Source of the DNA: Pseudomonadota bacterium
GTDB lineage: Bacteria > Pseudomonadota > Alphaproteobacteria > Rhizobiales > Hyphomicrobiaceae
Length of the DNA: 6,282 nt
NCBI GenBank assembly: GCA_021813195.1
Contig: JAKALI010000256.1
Span: 1-6,282 of the forward strand
Direction: 5' to 3'
Positions within the stretch are counted from its first letter, which is position 1. Each line of letters begins with the position of its first letter. A model generated the notes under the pieces. The model saw nothing but the letters and a program-made list of their open reading frames with translations, did not search any database and was not told where the DNA came from. Both the position numbers and the translations under genes were made by a program. Positions 1 to 6,282 of this stretch are shown one piece after another.

Positions 1-1359
<1,359 letters not shown>

Positions 1360-1474
1360 ACTTGGCCATTCGGTCGCAGGACGGATGCGATTGGCTTCGG
1401 CCCGTTTGGGACCGTCACATTCTCGTCGCCTTGTCAGCGTCATGACGATCATGTTCCTTGTGCTCACAATAACA

Positions 1475-1480
1475 AGAGGA
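1475..1480 (+). promoter_or_regulatory. Shine-Dalgarno of the lytic transglycosylase gene
   Basis: AGAGGA lies 8 nt before the ATG at 1489 but only 2 nt before the ATG at 1483. This spacing favours 1489 as the start, giving MNEIDRAQ as the N-terminus. Confidence 0.55.
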
Positions 1481-1488
1481 CGATGGTC

Positions 1489-2340
1489 ATGAACGAAATC
1501 GACCGCGCGCAAGAGATCCGCAAGTCTTGGCGATGGCGTGCCGCCGCAGCGATCATCTTGGCGATGTCCATGTCGGCCAATTCGGCATCGGCGCAGAAAT
1601 GCGGCAACACGAGTGCGGGTTTCGGGGCCTGGCTGGAGGGCTTCAAGCAGCAGGCGGCCGCGAAAGGAATCTCGCAGCGGGCGATTTCTCAAGGTCTGGA
1701 CGGCCTCACCTACGATCCCGCCGTCATTCGGCTCGATCGCAATCAGAAATCGTTCAAACTGAGTTTCGAGCAGTTCTACGCCCGCCGGGTGGGGCCAGCT
1801 CTCATCTCTAGAGGCCGCAATCTGATGGCCAAGCACAAAGCGACGCTCGATCGTATCGAACAGCGCTTTGGGGTGCCGCGTGAGATTGTCATCGCAATTT
1901 GGGGGCTGGAGACCAACTATGGCGCCGATGGTGGCGGCAACAAGTCGATCCTGCGATCGCTCGCAACCCTTGCCTATGATTGCCGGCGTTCGGAATTCTT
2001 CACCGGACAGTTGCTGGACGGCTTGCGCATCGTCGATCGCGGCGACATGAGCGCGGCGCAATTGACGGGCGGTTGGGCTGGGGAGATCGGTCAGACGCAG
2101 TTTCTTCCCACCGCATACGTCAAGTATGCTGTCGATTTCGATGGCAACGGCAAGCGCGACCTGAAGCGCTCGGTGCCCGACGTGCTGGCGTCGACGGCGA
2201 ATTTCCTCAAAGGTCACGGCTGGAAAGCTGGGCAACCCTGGGACGAAGGCACAGCGAATTACGCCGTACTGCGCGACTGGAACCGGGCCGATGTGTATCG
2301 CAGGACGATCGCCAAGATGGCGAATGTCTTGAGGAACTGA
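1489..2340 (+). CDS. Secreted lytic murein transglycosylase, GH103/MltB-like (SLT_2 domain)
   Basis: The predicted enzyme cleaves the MurNAc-GlcNAc bond of peptidoglycan in the periplasm and forms 1,6-anhydro-MurNAc ends. Numbered from the ATG at 1489 it has 283 residues. The N-terminus has basic residues (RKSWRWR), a hydrophobic stretch (AAAAIILAMSM) and a likely signal peptidase I site after SANSASA. The Cys that follows is not in a lipobox, so a soluble periplasmic form is more likely than a lipoprotein. The domain starts near FGAWLEGFKQQA. The catalytic Glu is expected in WGLETNYG (about residue 141). GWAGEIGQTQFLPT forms the second family signature. DFDGNGKRDL resembles the DxDxNG loop of the EF-hand known in E. 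coli Slt35/MltB. Two Cys residues, near 38 and 165 (AYDCRR), could pair. No C-terminal peptidoglycan-binding domain follows, so this is the short single-domain form. An in-frame ATG at 1483 would add two residues. The gene has its own 129-bp upstream gap, so it need not be co-transcribed with aroA. Confidence 0.92.
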   Translation: MNEIDRAQEIRKSWRWRAAAAIILAMSMSANSASAQKCGNTSAGFGAWLEGFKQQAAAKGISQRAISQGLDGLTYDPAVIRLDRNQKSFKLSFEQFYARRVGPALISRGRNLMAKHKATLDRIEQRFGVPREIVIAIWGLETNYGADGGGNKSILRSLATLAYDCRRSEFFTGQLLDGLRIVDRGDMSAAQLTGGWAGEIGQTQFLPTAYVKYAVDFDGNGKRDLKRSVPDVLASTANFLKGHGWKAGQPWDEGTANYAVLRDWNRADVYRRTIAKMANVLRN

Positions 2341-2345
2341 CGTGT

Positions 2346-2370
2346 GAGCACATGCCGCAGCCGCATGCTC
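2346..2370 (+). terminator. Bulged hairpin after the transglycosylase gene, possible terminator
   Basis: GAGC plus ATGC (2346-2349, 2352-2355) pairs with GCATGCTC (2363-2370). This gives an 8-bp stem with a 2-nt bulge and a 7-nt loop, starting 5 nt after the stop codon and lying between two convergent genes. No T-run follows on either strand, so a classical intrinsic terminator is not shown. Confidence 0.25.
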
Positions 2371-2433
2371 GGCGCGCGGTTCCGGCAGGCGGACGAGACG
2401 TATTGGGCTGCGGACACTCGCGAGCCGAGGCTA

Positions 2434-3993
2434 TCACAGCTCGGCGTGCGCTAGACGCGCAGCGTGTGCGCCCGCACCCATCGCACCCGTGTAGCCCCCG
2501 GCTCCTGCGAACGAGGACGCCAGGAATACACCGGGCAGGGGTGTTCTCGGCGAGGCCGGAAAGCCGCGCCACGGCGGAGTGCGCGGTGGCTCAGGCGCGA
2601 AGCCGTAGATGGCGCCACCAGGCGTGGCGAGATACTGCCGGGTGGACGAGGCTGTCAGCATCGTGCGTTCTGAGATCTGCGCTGCGAAGCCCGGGAAATG
2701 ATCCTCGAGCGTTGCCGTAATCGCATCCAACCACGCGGTGCGCCGGGTCTCATAGGCGGCTTGCGATACGTTCTCCCAGTTCTCCAGCCGATCGACCCCC
2801 GCCACCGTGACGAGAATCGGCTCCCCCGGCGCAGCAAGTCCGCTGTCGATGGCGCCGTAGTTGACAACGGTCAGCGGGGGCATTCGGCCGTTCGGCAAGT
2901 CAGCGAGCAGGCTCGCGGCGGCCGCATAATCTTCGAGCTTCGTCATCCAACTGGGCAGCAGGATCGTCGAATAGCTCTTGAGGCCGAAGTTTGCGGGATT
3001 GCTGCGCATGCCGAAGTGGGCGCAGAACAGGCTTATAGAGAGCGGCCTGTCATTCAAATGCGCGCGCATCGTTCTGGCAGCAGGCTCGGGCAGCATGGCC
3101 GCAAGATTGTGCGGAGCGGTGTTGGCGAGAACCACGCGCGTTGATACCCGCTCCGCTACGCCACCCTTGCGAGGCATGTGGTGCACGGCCATCGGCCGTC
3201 CGTTTGTGCCGATCTCGATGCGCTCTGCCGCCCGACCGAGTAAGACATCGCCGCCCGATTTCTTGATCGATTTTGCTAAAGTCCGGCTGAGCAGCGTTGA
3301 GCCGCCTCGCACGTACACGCCGCCCGAGCCGAGGTAGCCTGCCTGCGCCATGGCGAAGAAGAGCCACCAGGTCCGCCGCGGATCGTCCGCGTAATACGCA
3401 AGATTGGCCGCCAGAGCGCATTGCGCGCCGTTGCAGGATCCAAGATCGCGCTGCATCCCATCGTGGAGCGAGAGCCGCCAGTCGCGAAAGATGGGCCACG
3501 CGCCGGTTGCGGCGCTCCAGAGGTCCCGCAGGGAGCGCGAGTCACTGGCGGCGTTCAAGCGCCCGGCAGTTTCGTAGAGTGCCTCCATACGGCCGAGGAA
3601 TCGCGCAATCCCGCCGCGGGCTTCAGGAAACCGATCTGAAACAGCCGCCCCGGCCGCAGCAAATCCGTGTGGCAGATCGAAAGGGTCGCCAATCGGCCCT
3701 CCGATGATGCGGTGGAGTGTCGGGATCGCAACCCACTCGATGTTCTGCATCAAGCCGAGGTGTTCGAGGACACGGTGTTTGAGATCGCGCGGATCGCGGG
3801 GGTCCGCGGTCTCATGCAAGGAGGCCTCGATCGTCAGTTGTCCGAAGCGATAGCAGGAGGCCGCGCCACCGAGCCCGAAATTCCGCTCCAGAACGAGAAC
3901 TTTGCGTCCCCACTTCGCGAGCAGCGCGCCCGCTGTTAGACCGCCGAGCCCGGAGCCGATGACGACGGCATCGTACACGTTGTTGTCCCTCAT
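2434..3993 (-). CDS. FAD-dependent oxidoreductase, phytoene desaturase / retinol saturase-like family
   Basis: The 519-residue protein belongs to the CrtI/RetSat-like group of flavin amine-oxidase-fold enzymes, which oxidise, reduce or isomerise polyene and other hydrophobic substrates. The N-terminal Rossmann fold is clear: VVIGSGLGGLTAG (GxGxxG at 13-18), then KVLVLERN ending in the acidic residue that binds the FAD ribose, then GLGGAAS. A mid-protein segment, YVRGGSTLLSRTLAKSIKKSGGDVLL (about 227-252), is the typical family core. The C-terminus, FLASSFAGAGGYTGAMGAGAHAA (about 490-512), is the second FAD-contact motif. Length fits a full family member and no frameshift is seen. No signal peptide is evident. 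The ATG at 3993 has no clear ribosome site; a GTG at 3978 has one and would remove five residues. No carotenoid gene such as crtB lies in the window, so the substrate cannot be given. It runs against the flow of every other gene here and is probably its own transcription unit. Confidence 0.9.
   Translation of the reverse strand: MRDNNVYDAVVIGSGLGGLTAGALLAKWGRKVLVLERNFGLGGAASCYRFGQLTIEASLHETADPRDPRDLKHRVLEHLGLMQNIEWVAIPTLHRIIGGPIGDPFDLPHGFAAAGAAVSDRFPEARGGIARFLGRMEALYETAGRLNAASDSRSLRDLWSAATGAWPIFRDWRLSLHDGMQRDLGSCNGAQCALAANLAYYADDPRRTWWLFFAMAQAGYLGSGGVYVRGGSTLLSRTLAKSIKKSGGDVLLGRAAERIEIGTNGRPMAVHHMPRKGGVAERVSTRVVLANTAPHNLAAMLPEPAARTMRAHLNDRPLSISLFCAHFGMRSNPANFGLKSYSTILLPSWMTKLEDYAAAASLLADLPNGRMPPLTVVNYGAIDSGLAAPGEPILVTVAGVDRLENWENVSQAAYETRRTAWLDAITATLEDHFPGFAAQISERTMLTASSTRQYLATPGGAIYGFAPEPPRTPPWRGFPASPRTPLPGVFLASSFAGAGGYTGAMGAGAHAARLAHAEL
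3986..3990 (-). promoter_or_regulatory. Possible Shine-Dalgarno for an alternative GTG start of the oxidoreductase
   Basis: On the minus strand AGGGA (3990-3986) lies 7 nt before an in-frame GTG (3978-3976), whose product would begin with M-YDAVVIGSG. The ATG at 3993 has only CCTGGCGCCG in front of it. The GTG could therefore be the real start, leaving 514 residues. Confidence 0.35.
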
Positions 3994-4064
3994 CGGCGCC
4001 AGGGTAGGGATCTTCTGCTGCCAATCAAGTCCTGTTCGCTGGTCGCGAGCAACATTGATGGTTC

Positions 4065-4083
4065 GGGTGGCGTGTCGTCACCC
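4065..4083. other. Short inverted repeat in the divergent intergenic region
   Basis: GGGTGGC (4065-4071) and GTCACCC (4077-4083) can form a 7-bp stem with one G-U pair and a 5-nt loop. It lies between the divergent starts of the oxidoreductase (3993) and the 96-aa protein (4132). It could be an operator or leader hairpin, but nothing else in the sequence supports a specific role. I found no convincing -35/-10 pair in this 138-bp gap. Confidence 0.2.
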
Positions 4084-4131
4084 TGTCATGAAGGTCAGGA
4101 ATGGTGCCCTGAAAGAACACGTCGAGGCAGC

Positions 4132-4422
4132 ATGACCACGTACTATGCCCGGATGATGGATGCCACGACCGGCGGCGAAGGCTCCTACACCTTCGAAGGA
4201 CCGGCGAACCTGATGCAACTCACGGCGGATGAGGTCGTGAACGCATTCTTTGCGCACATCGAGTCGGAAATCCTGCATCATCATGCCGATTGGGAGCTCA
4301 ACGGCGTGATGAAAAGCCGCCAGCATGGCGTCGTCACGGCGATGGGGGCGTTGATCCCGAAACACGACGGGGAACCCAGCCCCTTCTTACTGATGATTTC
4401 CGATCATAACGGCCGGGCCTAG
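4132..4422 (+). CDS. Uncharacterised 96-residue protein
   Basis: I do not recognise a named family. The protein begins MTTYYARMMDATTGGEGSY and reads as a compact soluble domain. By eye, an N-terminal strand region is followed by a helix (TADEVVNAFFAHIESEIL, about 31-48), a His-rich stretch (HHH at 49-51), and further strands (ADWELNGVMKSRQHGVVTAMGALIP and SPFLLMISDH). There is no signal peptide, membrane segment, Cys pair or clear metal site apart from the His cluster. The ATG at 4132 was chosen because GAGG lies 4 nt upstream. The frame stays open to a GTG at 4072, but the 20 extra residues (with CHEGQEWCPERTRRG) look like translated leader. It sits 98 bp ahead of cmk on the same strand and could be co-transcribed with it. 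Balanced composition and coherent secondary structure support a real gene. Confidence 0.72.
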   Translation: MTTYYARMMDATTGGEGSYTFEGPANLMQLTADEVVNAFFAHIESEILHHHADWELNGVMKSRQHGVVTAMGALIPKHDGEPSPFLLMISDHNGRA

Positions 4423-4520
4423 CGATCACCCCCAAGTTTGCCGATCGGGCTGTCCGCGAACTCTTGACCGGGAGATGAGCCTTTGGCAGTGGCATCCGTG
4501 AAGCTCTAGGATGCCCCGCC

Positions 4521-5159
4521 ATGATTATTGCCATCGACGGGCCGGCGGCCTCGGGAAAAGGGACCCTTGCGCGGCGGATTGCAGAGCATCTGGGGTTCTC
4601 GTGGCTCGATACGGGTTTGCTCTATCGCGCGCTGGCGCGGGATGTTCTGGCGCGAGGATTTCGACTAGACGACCGATGGGCGGCGCTTGCCTTAGCGCGC
4701 AGCCTTGATCCTAGCACGTTCGGCGATCCGGCGTTGCGCGGCCCTCAAGCCGGTGATCGGGCTTCCGTGGTTGCTCGACTGCCGGAGGTGCGAACGGCCC
4801 TGCTGAACTATCAACGGGCCTTTGCCGCTGCCAAACCCGGCGCCGTCCTGGATGGCCGCGACATTGGCACGGTTGTGTGTCCCGAGGCCGATGTGAAAAT
4901 CTATGTAACGGCTTCTGCCGAAGAGCGAGCCAGGCGGCGGGCCTTGGAGCATCAACGCGCCGGCGATGCCGTCGATTATGAAACGATCCTCGCCGACATT
5001 CGCGCCCGCGACGTGCGTGATAGCGAGCGCAGCGTGGCGCCGTTGCGTCCCGCCGCGGATGCCGTCGTGCTCGATACCACCAACCTCGACGTCGACGGGG
5101 CGTTGGCGGCAGCACTGGATATTATCCAGAAGCGTCAAGTCCGCGCGCGCGCAGAGTAA
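4521..5159 (+). CDS. cmk: Cytidylate kinase (CMP/dCMP kinase)
   Basis: The enzyme transfers a phosphate from ATP to CMP or dCMP in the cytoplasm, supplying CDP and dCDP for RNA, DNA and phospholipid precursors. The 212-residue protein has the P-loop GPAASGKGT (7-15), the DTGLLYRA nucleoside monophosphate segment (30-37), VLDGRDIGTVVCPEADVKIYVTA (about 109-131) and a LID region RARDVRDSERSVAPL (161-175). All are standard for bacterial Cmk, and length is normal for the short alphaproteobacterial form. AGGA (4508-4511) lies 9 nt before the ATG, supporting this start. The last codons contain an 11-nt CG alternation (5142-5152) encoding an Arg/Ala tail. In many alphaproteobacteria aroA precedes and rpsA follows this gene; neither is adjacent here. 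Confidence 0.96.
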   Translation: MIIAIDGPAASGKGTLARRIAEHLGFSWLDTGLLYRALARDVLARGFRLDDRWAALALARSLDPSTFGDPALRGPQAGDRASVVARLPEVRTALLNYQRAFAAAKPGAVLDGRDIGTVVCPEADVKIYVTASAEERARRRALEHQRAGDAVDYETILADIRARDVRDSERSVAPLRPAADAVVLDTTNLDVDGALAAALDIIQKRQVRARAE

Positions 5160-5194
5160 TCCGAGGGTGAACACGAACGCCCGACACACTCTCA

Positions 5195-5222
5195 TTCTTC
5201 CGCGTGCGTTCTTCCGCGTGCG
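5195..5222. repeat. Perfect 14-bp tandem duplication
   Basis: TTCTTCCGCGTGCG occurs twice head to tail (5195-5208 and 5209-5222) with no mismatch. It lies 35 bp after the cmk stop codon. Two identical copies suggest a recent slippage event; a binding-site role is possible but unsupported. Confidence 0.9.
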
Positions 5223-5306
5223 CGCCACCCGCAGCCTGAGGATGCGTTTGAGCGCGCGTTTACCGACGTGAGAGTTGCAGGGTTGCATCAGGGCGGCTCA
5301 GCAGAC

Positions 5307-5335
5307 TTGCTGCCTTTCGGTGCTGCGATTATCTT
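5307..5335 (+). promoter_or_regulatory. Possible promoter for rsfS
   Basis: TTGCTG (5307-5312) and TATCTT (5330-5335) are separated by 17 bp, resembling sigma-70 -35 and -10 boxes with 3/6 and 4/6 matches. It lies about 120 bp before the rsfS start in the only sizeable gap upstream. The match is weak and could be chance. Confidence 0.28.
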
Positions 5336-5342
5336 CCAGCCA

Positions 5343-5363
5343 GGTCGGCAGCCGTGCCGAACC
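5343..5363 (+). other. GC-rich hairpin in the rsfS leader region
   Basis: TCGGCA and TGCCGA (5345-5350, 5355-5360) enclose a GCCG loop. One bulged base lets flanking GG/CC extend the stem to 8 bp. No T-run follows, so it is unlikely to be an intrinsic terminator. It would lie in the leader RNA if the promoter at 5307-5335 is real. Confidence 0.35.
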
Positions 5364-5452
5364 GGTATCAACGAGGTCTCAAGGTTGCTGCCCCCCGCCC
5401 GACGTTGGCGAGATCGGGGAGTTAGCCTAAATGAAAGGATGCTTCCGCCCAC

Positions 5453-5860
5453 ATGCGAACCACCACCGGGACAGCCCCGTCGGGCGTCTCTGCCGCGAAG
5501 GTCCAGCCGAGTGCTGGCTCATCCGCGGCGCTCCTTGGCGATGTTCTCCACTGGCTGGATGAAGCGAAGGCTGAGGACATCGTCACGGTTGATCTCGCCG
5601 GAAAGTCCTCCATTGGGGATTTCATGGTGATTGCCACCGGGCGAAACGATCGCCACGTCGGCGCTGTCGCCGATCAGATCCGCCGCAAACTCAAGGATGC
5701 GGGCTGCGAGGGCGTCCGGGTCGAAGGCTTGGAAGCTTGCGACTGGGTGCTAATCGATCAGGGCGACATTATCGTGCACTTATTCCGCCCCGAGGTGCGC
5801 GAGTTCTATAACCTCGAAAAGATGTGGTCGGTTGACCGGCCCCAGGACATCCCGCACTAA
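5453..5860 (+). CDS. rsfS: Ribosomal silencing factor RsfS (YbeB/Iojap family)
   Basis: RsfS binds ribosomal protein L14 (uL14) on the 50S subunit and blocks subunit joining, lowering translation during starvation or stationary phase. The 135-residue protein has a Ser/Thr/Ala-rich tail of about 25 residues, then the full Iojap domain. Its marks are LDEAKAEDIVTVDLAGKSSIGDFMVIATGRNDRH (35-68), HVGAVADQIRRKL, EGLEACDWVLIDQGDIIVHLF (91-111) and RPEVREFYNLEKMW (112-125), all close to family consensus. An in-frame TGA at 5432 rules out a longer start, and no better start codon lies downstream before the domain. The nearest purine-rich site, AAAGGA (5434-5439), is 13 nt from the ATG, longer than ideal. 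The usual neighbours in alphaproteobacteria, nadD before and rlmH after, are absent; ileS follows instead. Confidence 0.95.
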   Translation: MRTTTGTAPSGVSAAKVQPSAGSSAALLGDVLHWLDEAKAEDIVTVDLAGKSSIGDFMVIATGRNDRHVGAVADQIRRKLKDAGCEGVRVEGLEACDWVLIDQGDIIVHLFRPEVREFYNLEKMWSVDRPQDIPH

Positions 5861-5976
5861 AGCGCCGTTCCCGTCGCACAGCCTGAGCCAGCGGCGCACG
5901 TCGCCCACCGCTTAAGACGCAGGCTCGGTAGGCGAAACAGCGGTGCGCTTTGCCAGAGCTCCTGCCGCTTGCTAGA

Positions 5977-6002
5977 AGCCCTGCGATCTCATTAGCAGGG
6001 CT
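5977..6002 (+). promoter_or_regulatory. Hairpin just ahead of ileS, overlapping its likely ribosome site
   Basis: AGCCCTGC (5977-5984) and GCAGGGCT (5995-6002) form a perfect 8-bp stem with a 10-nt loop. The right arm holds GCAGGG, the only Shine-Dalgarno-like sequence before the ileS ATG at 6013, so folding would hide it. No T-run follows the stem. It may modulate ileS translation or simply protect the end of the rsfS transcript. Confidence 0.45.
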
Positions 6003-6012
6003 ACAGACAGCG

Positions 6013-6282
6013 ATGGCAAGCGACAAGACGTCCAGGGACGGTGACGGGAAAGCTGCAATAATGCCGGGCGGGGGACGTGACTGGGGCGAGACGCTCTTTC
6101 TCCCGAAGACCGAATTTCCCATGCGTGCCGGGCTGCCGGACCTCGAGCCCAAGATTCTTGAGCGCTGGGATGAGATCGGGCTTTACCAGCTGCTCCGCAA
6201 ACATTTGCGGGGCAAGCCCAAGTTTGTCCTCCACGATGGCCCCCCGTATGCGAACGGGCATATCCACATCGGGCATGCGCTG
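6013..6282 (+). CDS. ileS: Isoleucyl-tRNA synthetase, N-terminal 90 residues (3' end outside window)
   Basis: IleRS is a class I aminoacyl-tRNA synthetase that charges tRNA-Ile with isoleucine in the cytoplasm and edits mis-attached valine. The visible part begins [19 protein letters not shown], an unconserved tail. It continues with [30 protein letters not shown] (23-52) and reaches the ATP-binding HIGH signature in [16 protein letters not shown] (75-90, HIGH at 85-88). The [14 protein letters not shown] form distinguishes IleRS from LeuRS and ValRS. The frame is open to the right edge. The start at 6013 has only a weak, distant ribosome site (GCAGGG, 12 nt away); an in-frame ATG at 6061 would still leave the whole conserved region. 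The domain order after residue 90 cannot be seen. Confidence 0.95.
   Translation, partial: MASDKTSRDGDGKAAIMPGGGRDWGETLFLPKTEFPMRAGLPDLEPKILERWDEIGLYQLLRKHLRGKPKFVLHDGPPYANGHIHIGHAL

Larger units (their letters stand above)
5160..5452 (+). other. Gene-free stretch between cmk and rsfS
   Basis: These 293 bp hold no reading frame that looks like a protein family. The frames that cross it are rich in Pro, Arg and Gly and have no coherent structure. I looked for rpsA (after cmk) and for the end of nadD (before rsfS) and recognised neither. What can be seen is a 14-bp tandem duplication (5195-5222), a weak promoter-like pair (5307-5335), a hairpin (5343-5363) and a short out-of-frame upstream reading frame beginning at 5431. 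Confidence 0.7.

Noticed and set aside
1441..1453. Inverted repeat CATGA-CGA-TCATG upstream of the transglycosylase
   Set aside because: Arms of 5 bp are common by chance; no matching promoter or known regulator site was seen.
1980..2720. Open frame on the plus strand (246 codons) spanning the end of the transglycosylase and the end of the oxidoreductase
   Set aside because: It overlaps two well-supported genes, is rich in Arg, Ala and Pro, and shows no domain.
4072..4131. Longer GTG start for the 96-residue protein
   Set aside because: The extra 20 residues look like translated leader, and the ATG at 4132 has GAGG just upstream.
4463..4469. CTTGACC as a -35 box ahead of cmk
   Set aside because: No acceptable -10 box lies 16-18 bp downstream, so half a promoter is not enough to call.
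5142..5152. Alternating CG run at the end of cmk as a Z-DNA-like element
   Set aside because: It is explained by Arg/Ala codons in a GC-rich gene and is too short to argue for a structural role.
5268..5630. Open frame of 120 codons across the cmk-rsfS gap
   Set aside because: It overlaps the start of rsfS out of frame, is dominated by Pro and Arg, and has no family resemblance.
5861..6012. T-box riboswitch ahead of ileS
   Set aside because: The 152-bp gap shows no T-box consensus or specifier stem, and the genome looks alphaproteobacterial, where T-boxes regulating ileS are not expected.

Overview
The window is a GC-rich bacterial chromosomal segment that reads as alphaproteobacterial, most likely order Hyphomicrobiales. 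This rests on three things seen here. The EPSP synthase is of the CP4/Agrobacterium type, the cytidylate kinase is the short form with a DTGLLYRA motif, and the small GH103 transglycosylase carries a GEIGQTQFLP signature. No database search was possible, so the order-level placement is inference. I see no tRNA, rRNA, CRISPR array, transposase or phage gene.

Layout, left to right. The window opens inside aroA (1-1359, + strand; its start codon lies outside). A 129-bp gap leads to a secreted GH103/MltB-like lytic murein transglycosylase (1489-2340, +). A CrtI/RetSat-like FAD oxidoreductase runs convergently on the minus strand (3993-2434). Divergent from it is a small uncharacterised protein of 96 residues (4132-4422, +), followed by cmk (4521-5159, +). 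A 293-bp stretch without a recognisable gene holds a perfect 14-bp tandem duplication, a possible promoter and a hairpin. Then come rsfS (5453-5860, +) and the first 90 codons of ileS (6013 to the right edge, +), which has a hairpin just ahead of its start codon.

How the genes relate. aroA (shikimate pathway), cmk (CMP/dCMP phosphorylation), rsfS (ribosome silencing) and ileS (tRNA charging) are housekeeping genes, while the transglycosylase remodels peptidoglycan in the periplasm. They do not form one pathway. In many alphaproteobacteria aroA, cmk and rpsA are contiguous and rsfS sits beside nadD and rlmH. Here aroA and cmk are about 3.2 kb apart with three other genes between them, rpsA does not follow cmk, and rsfS is followed by ileS. 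The segment therefore looks like a rearranged housekeeping region. I find no convincing new defence, mobile or biosynthetic system. The best leads are the 96-aa protein, the orphan oxidoreductase, the Gly-type active site in a class II EPSP synthase, and the leader structures before rsfS and ileS.
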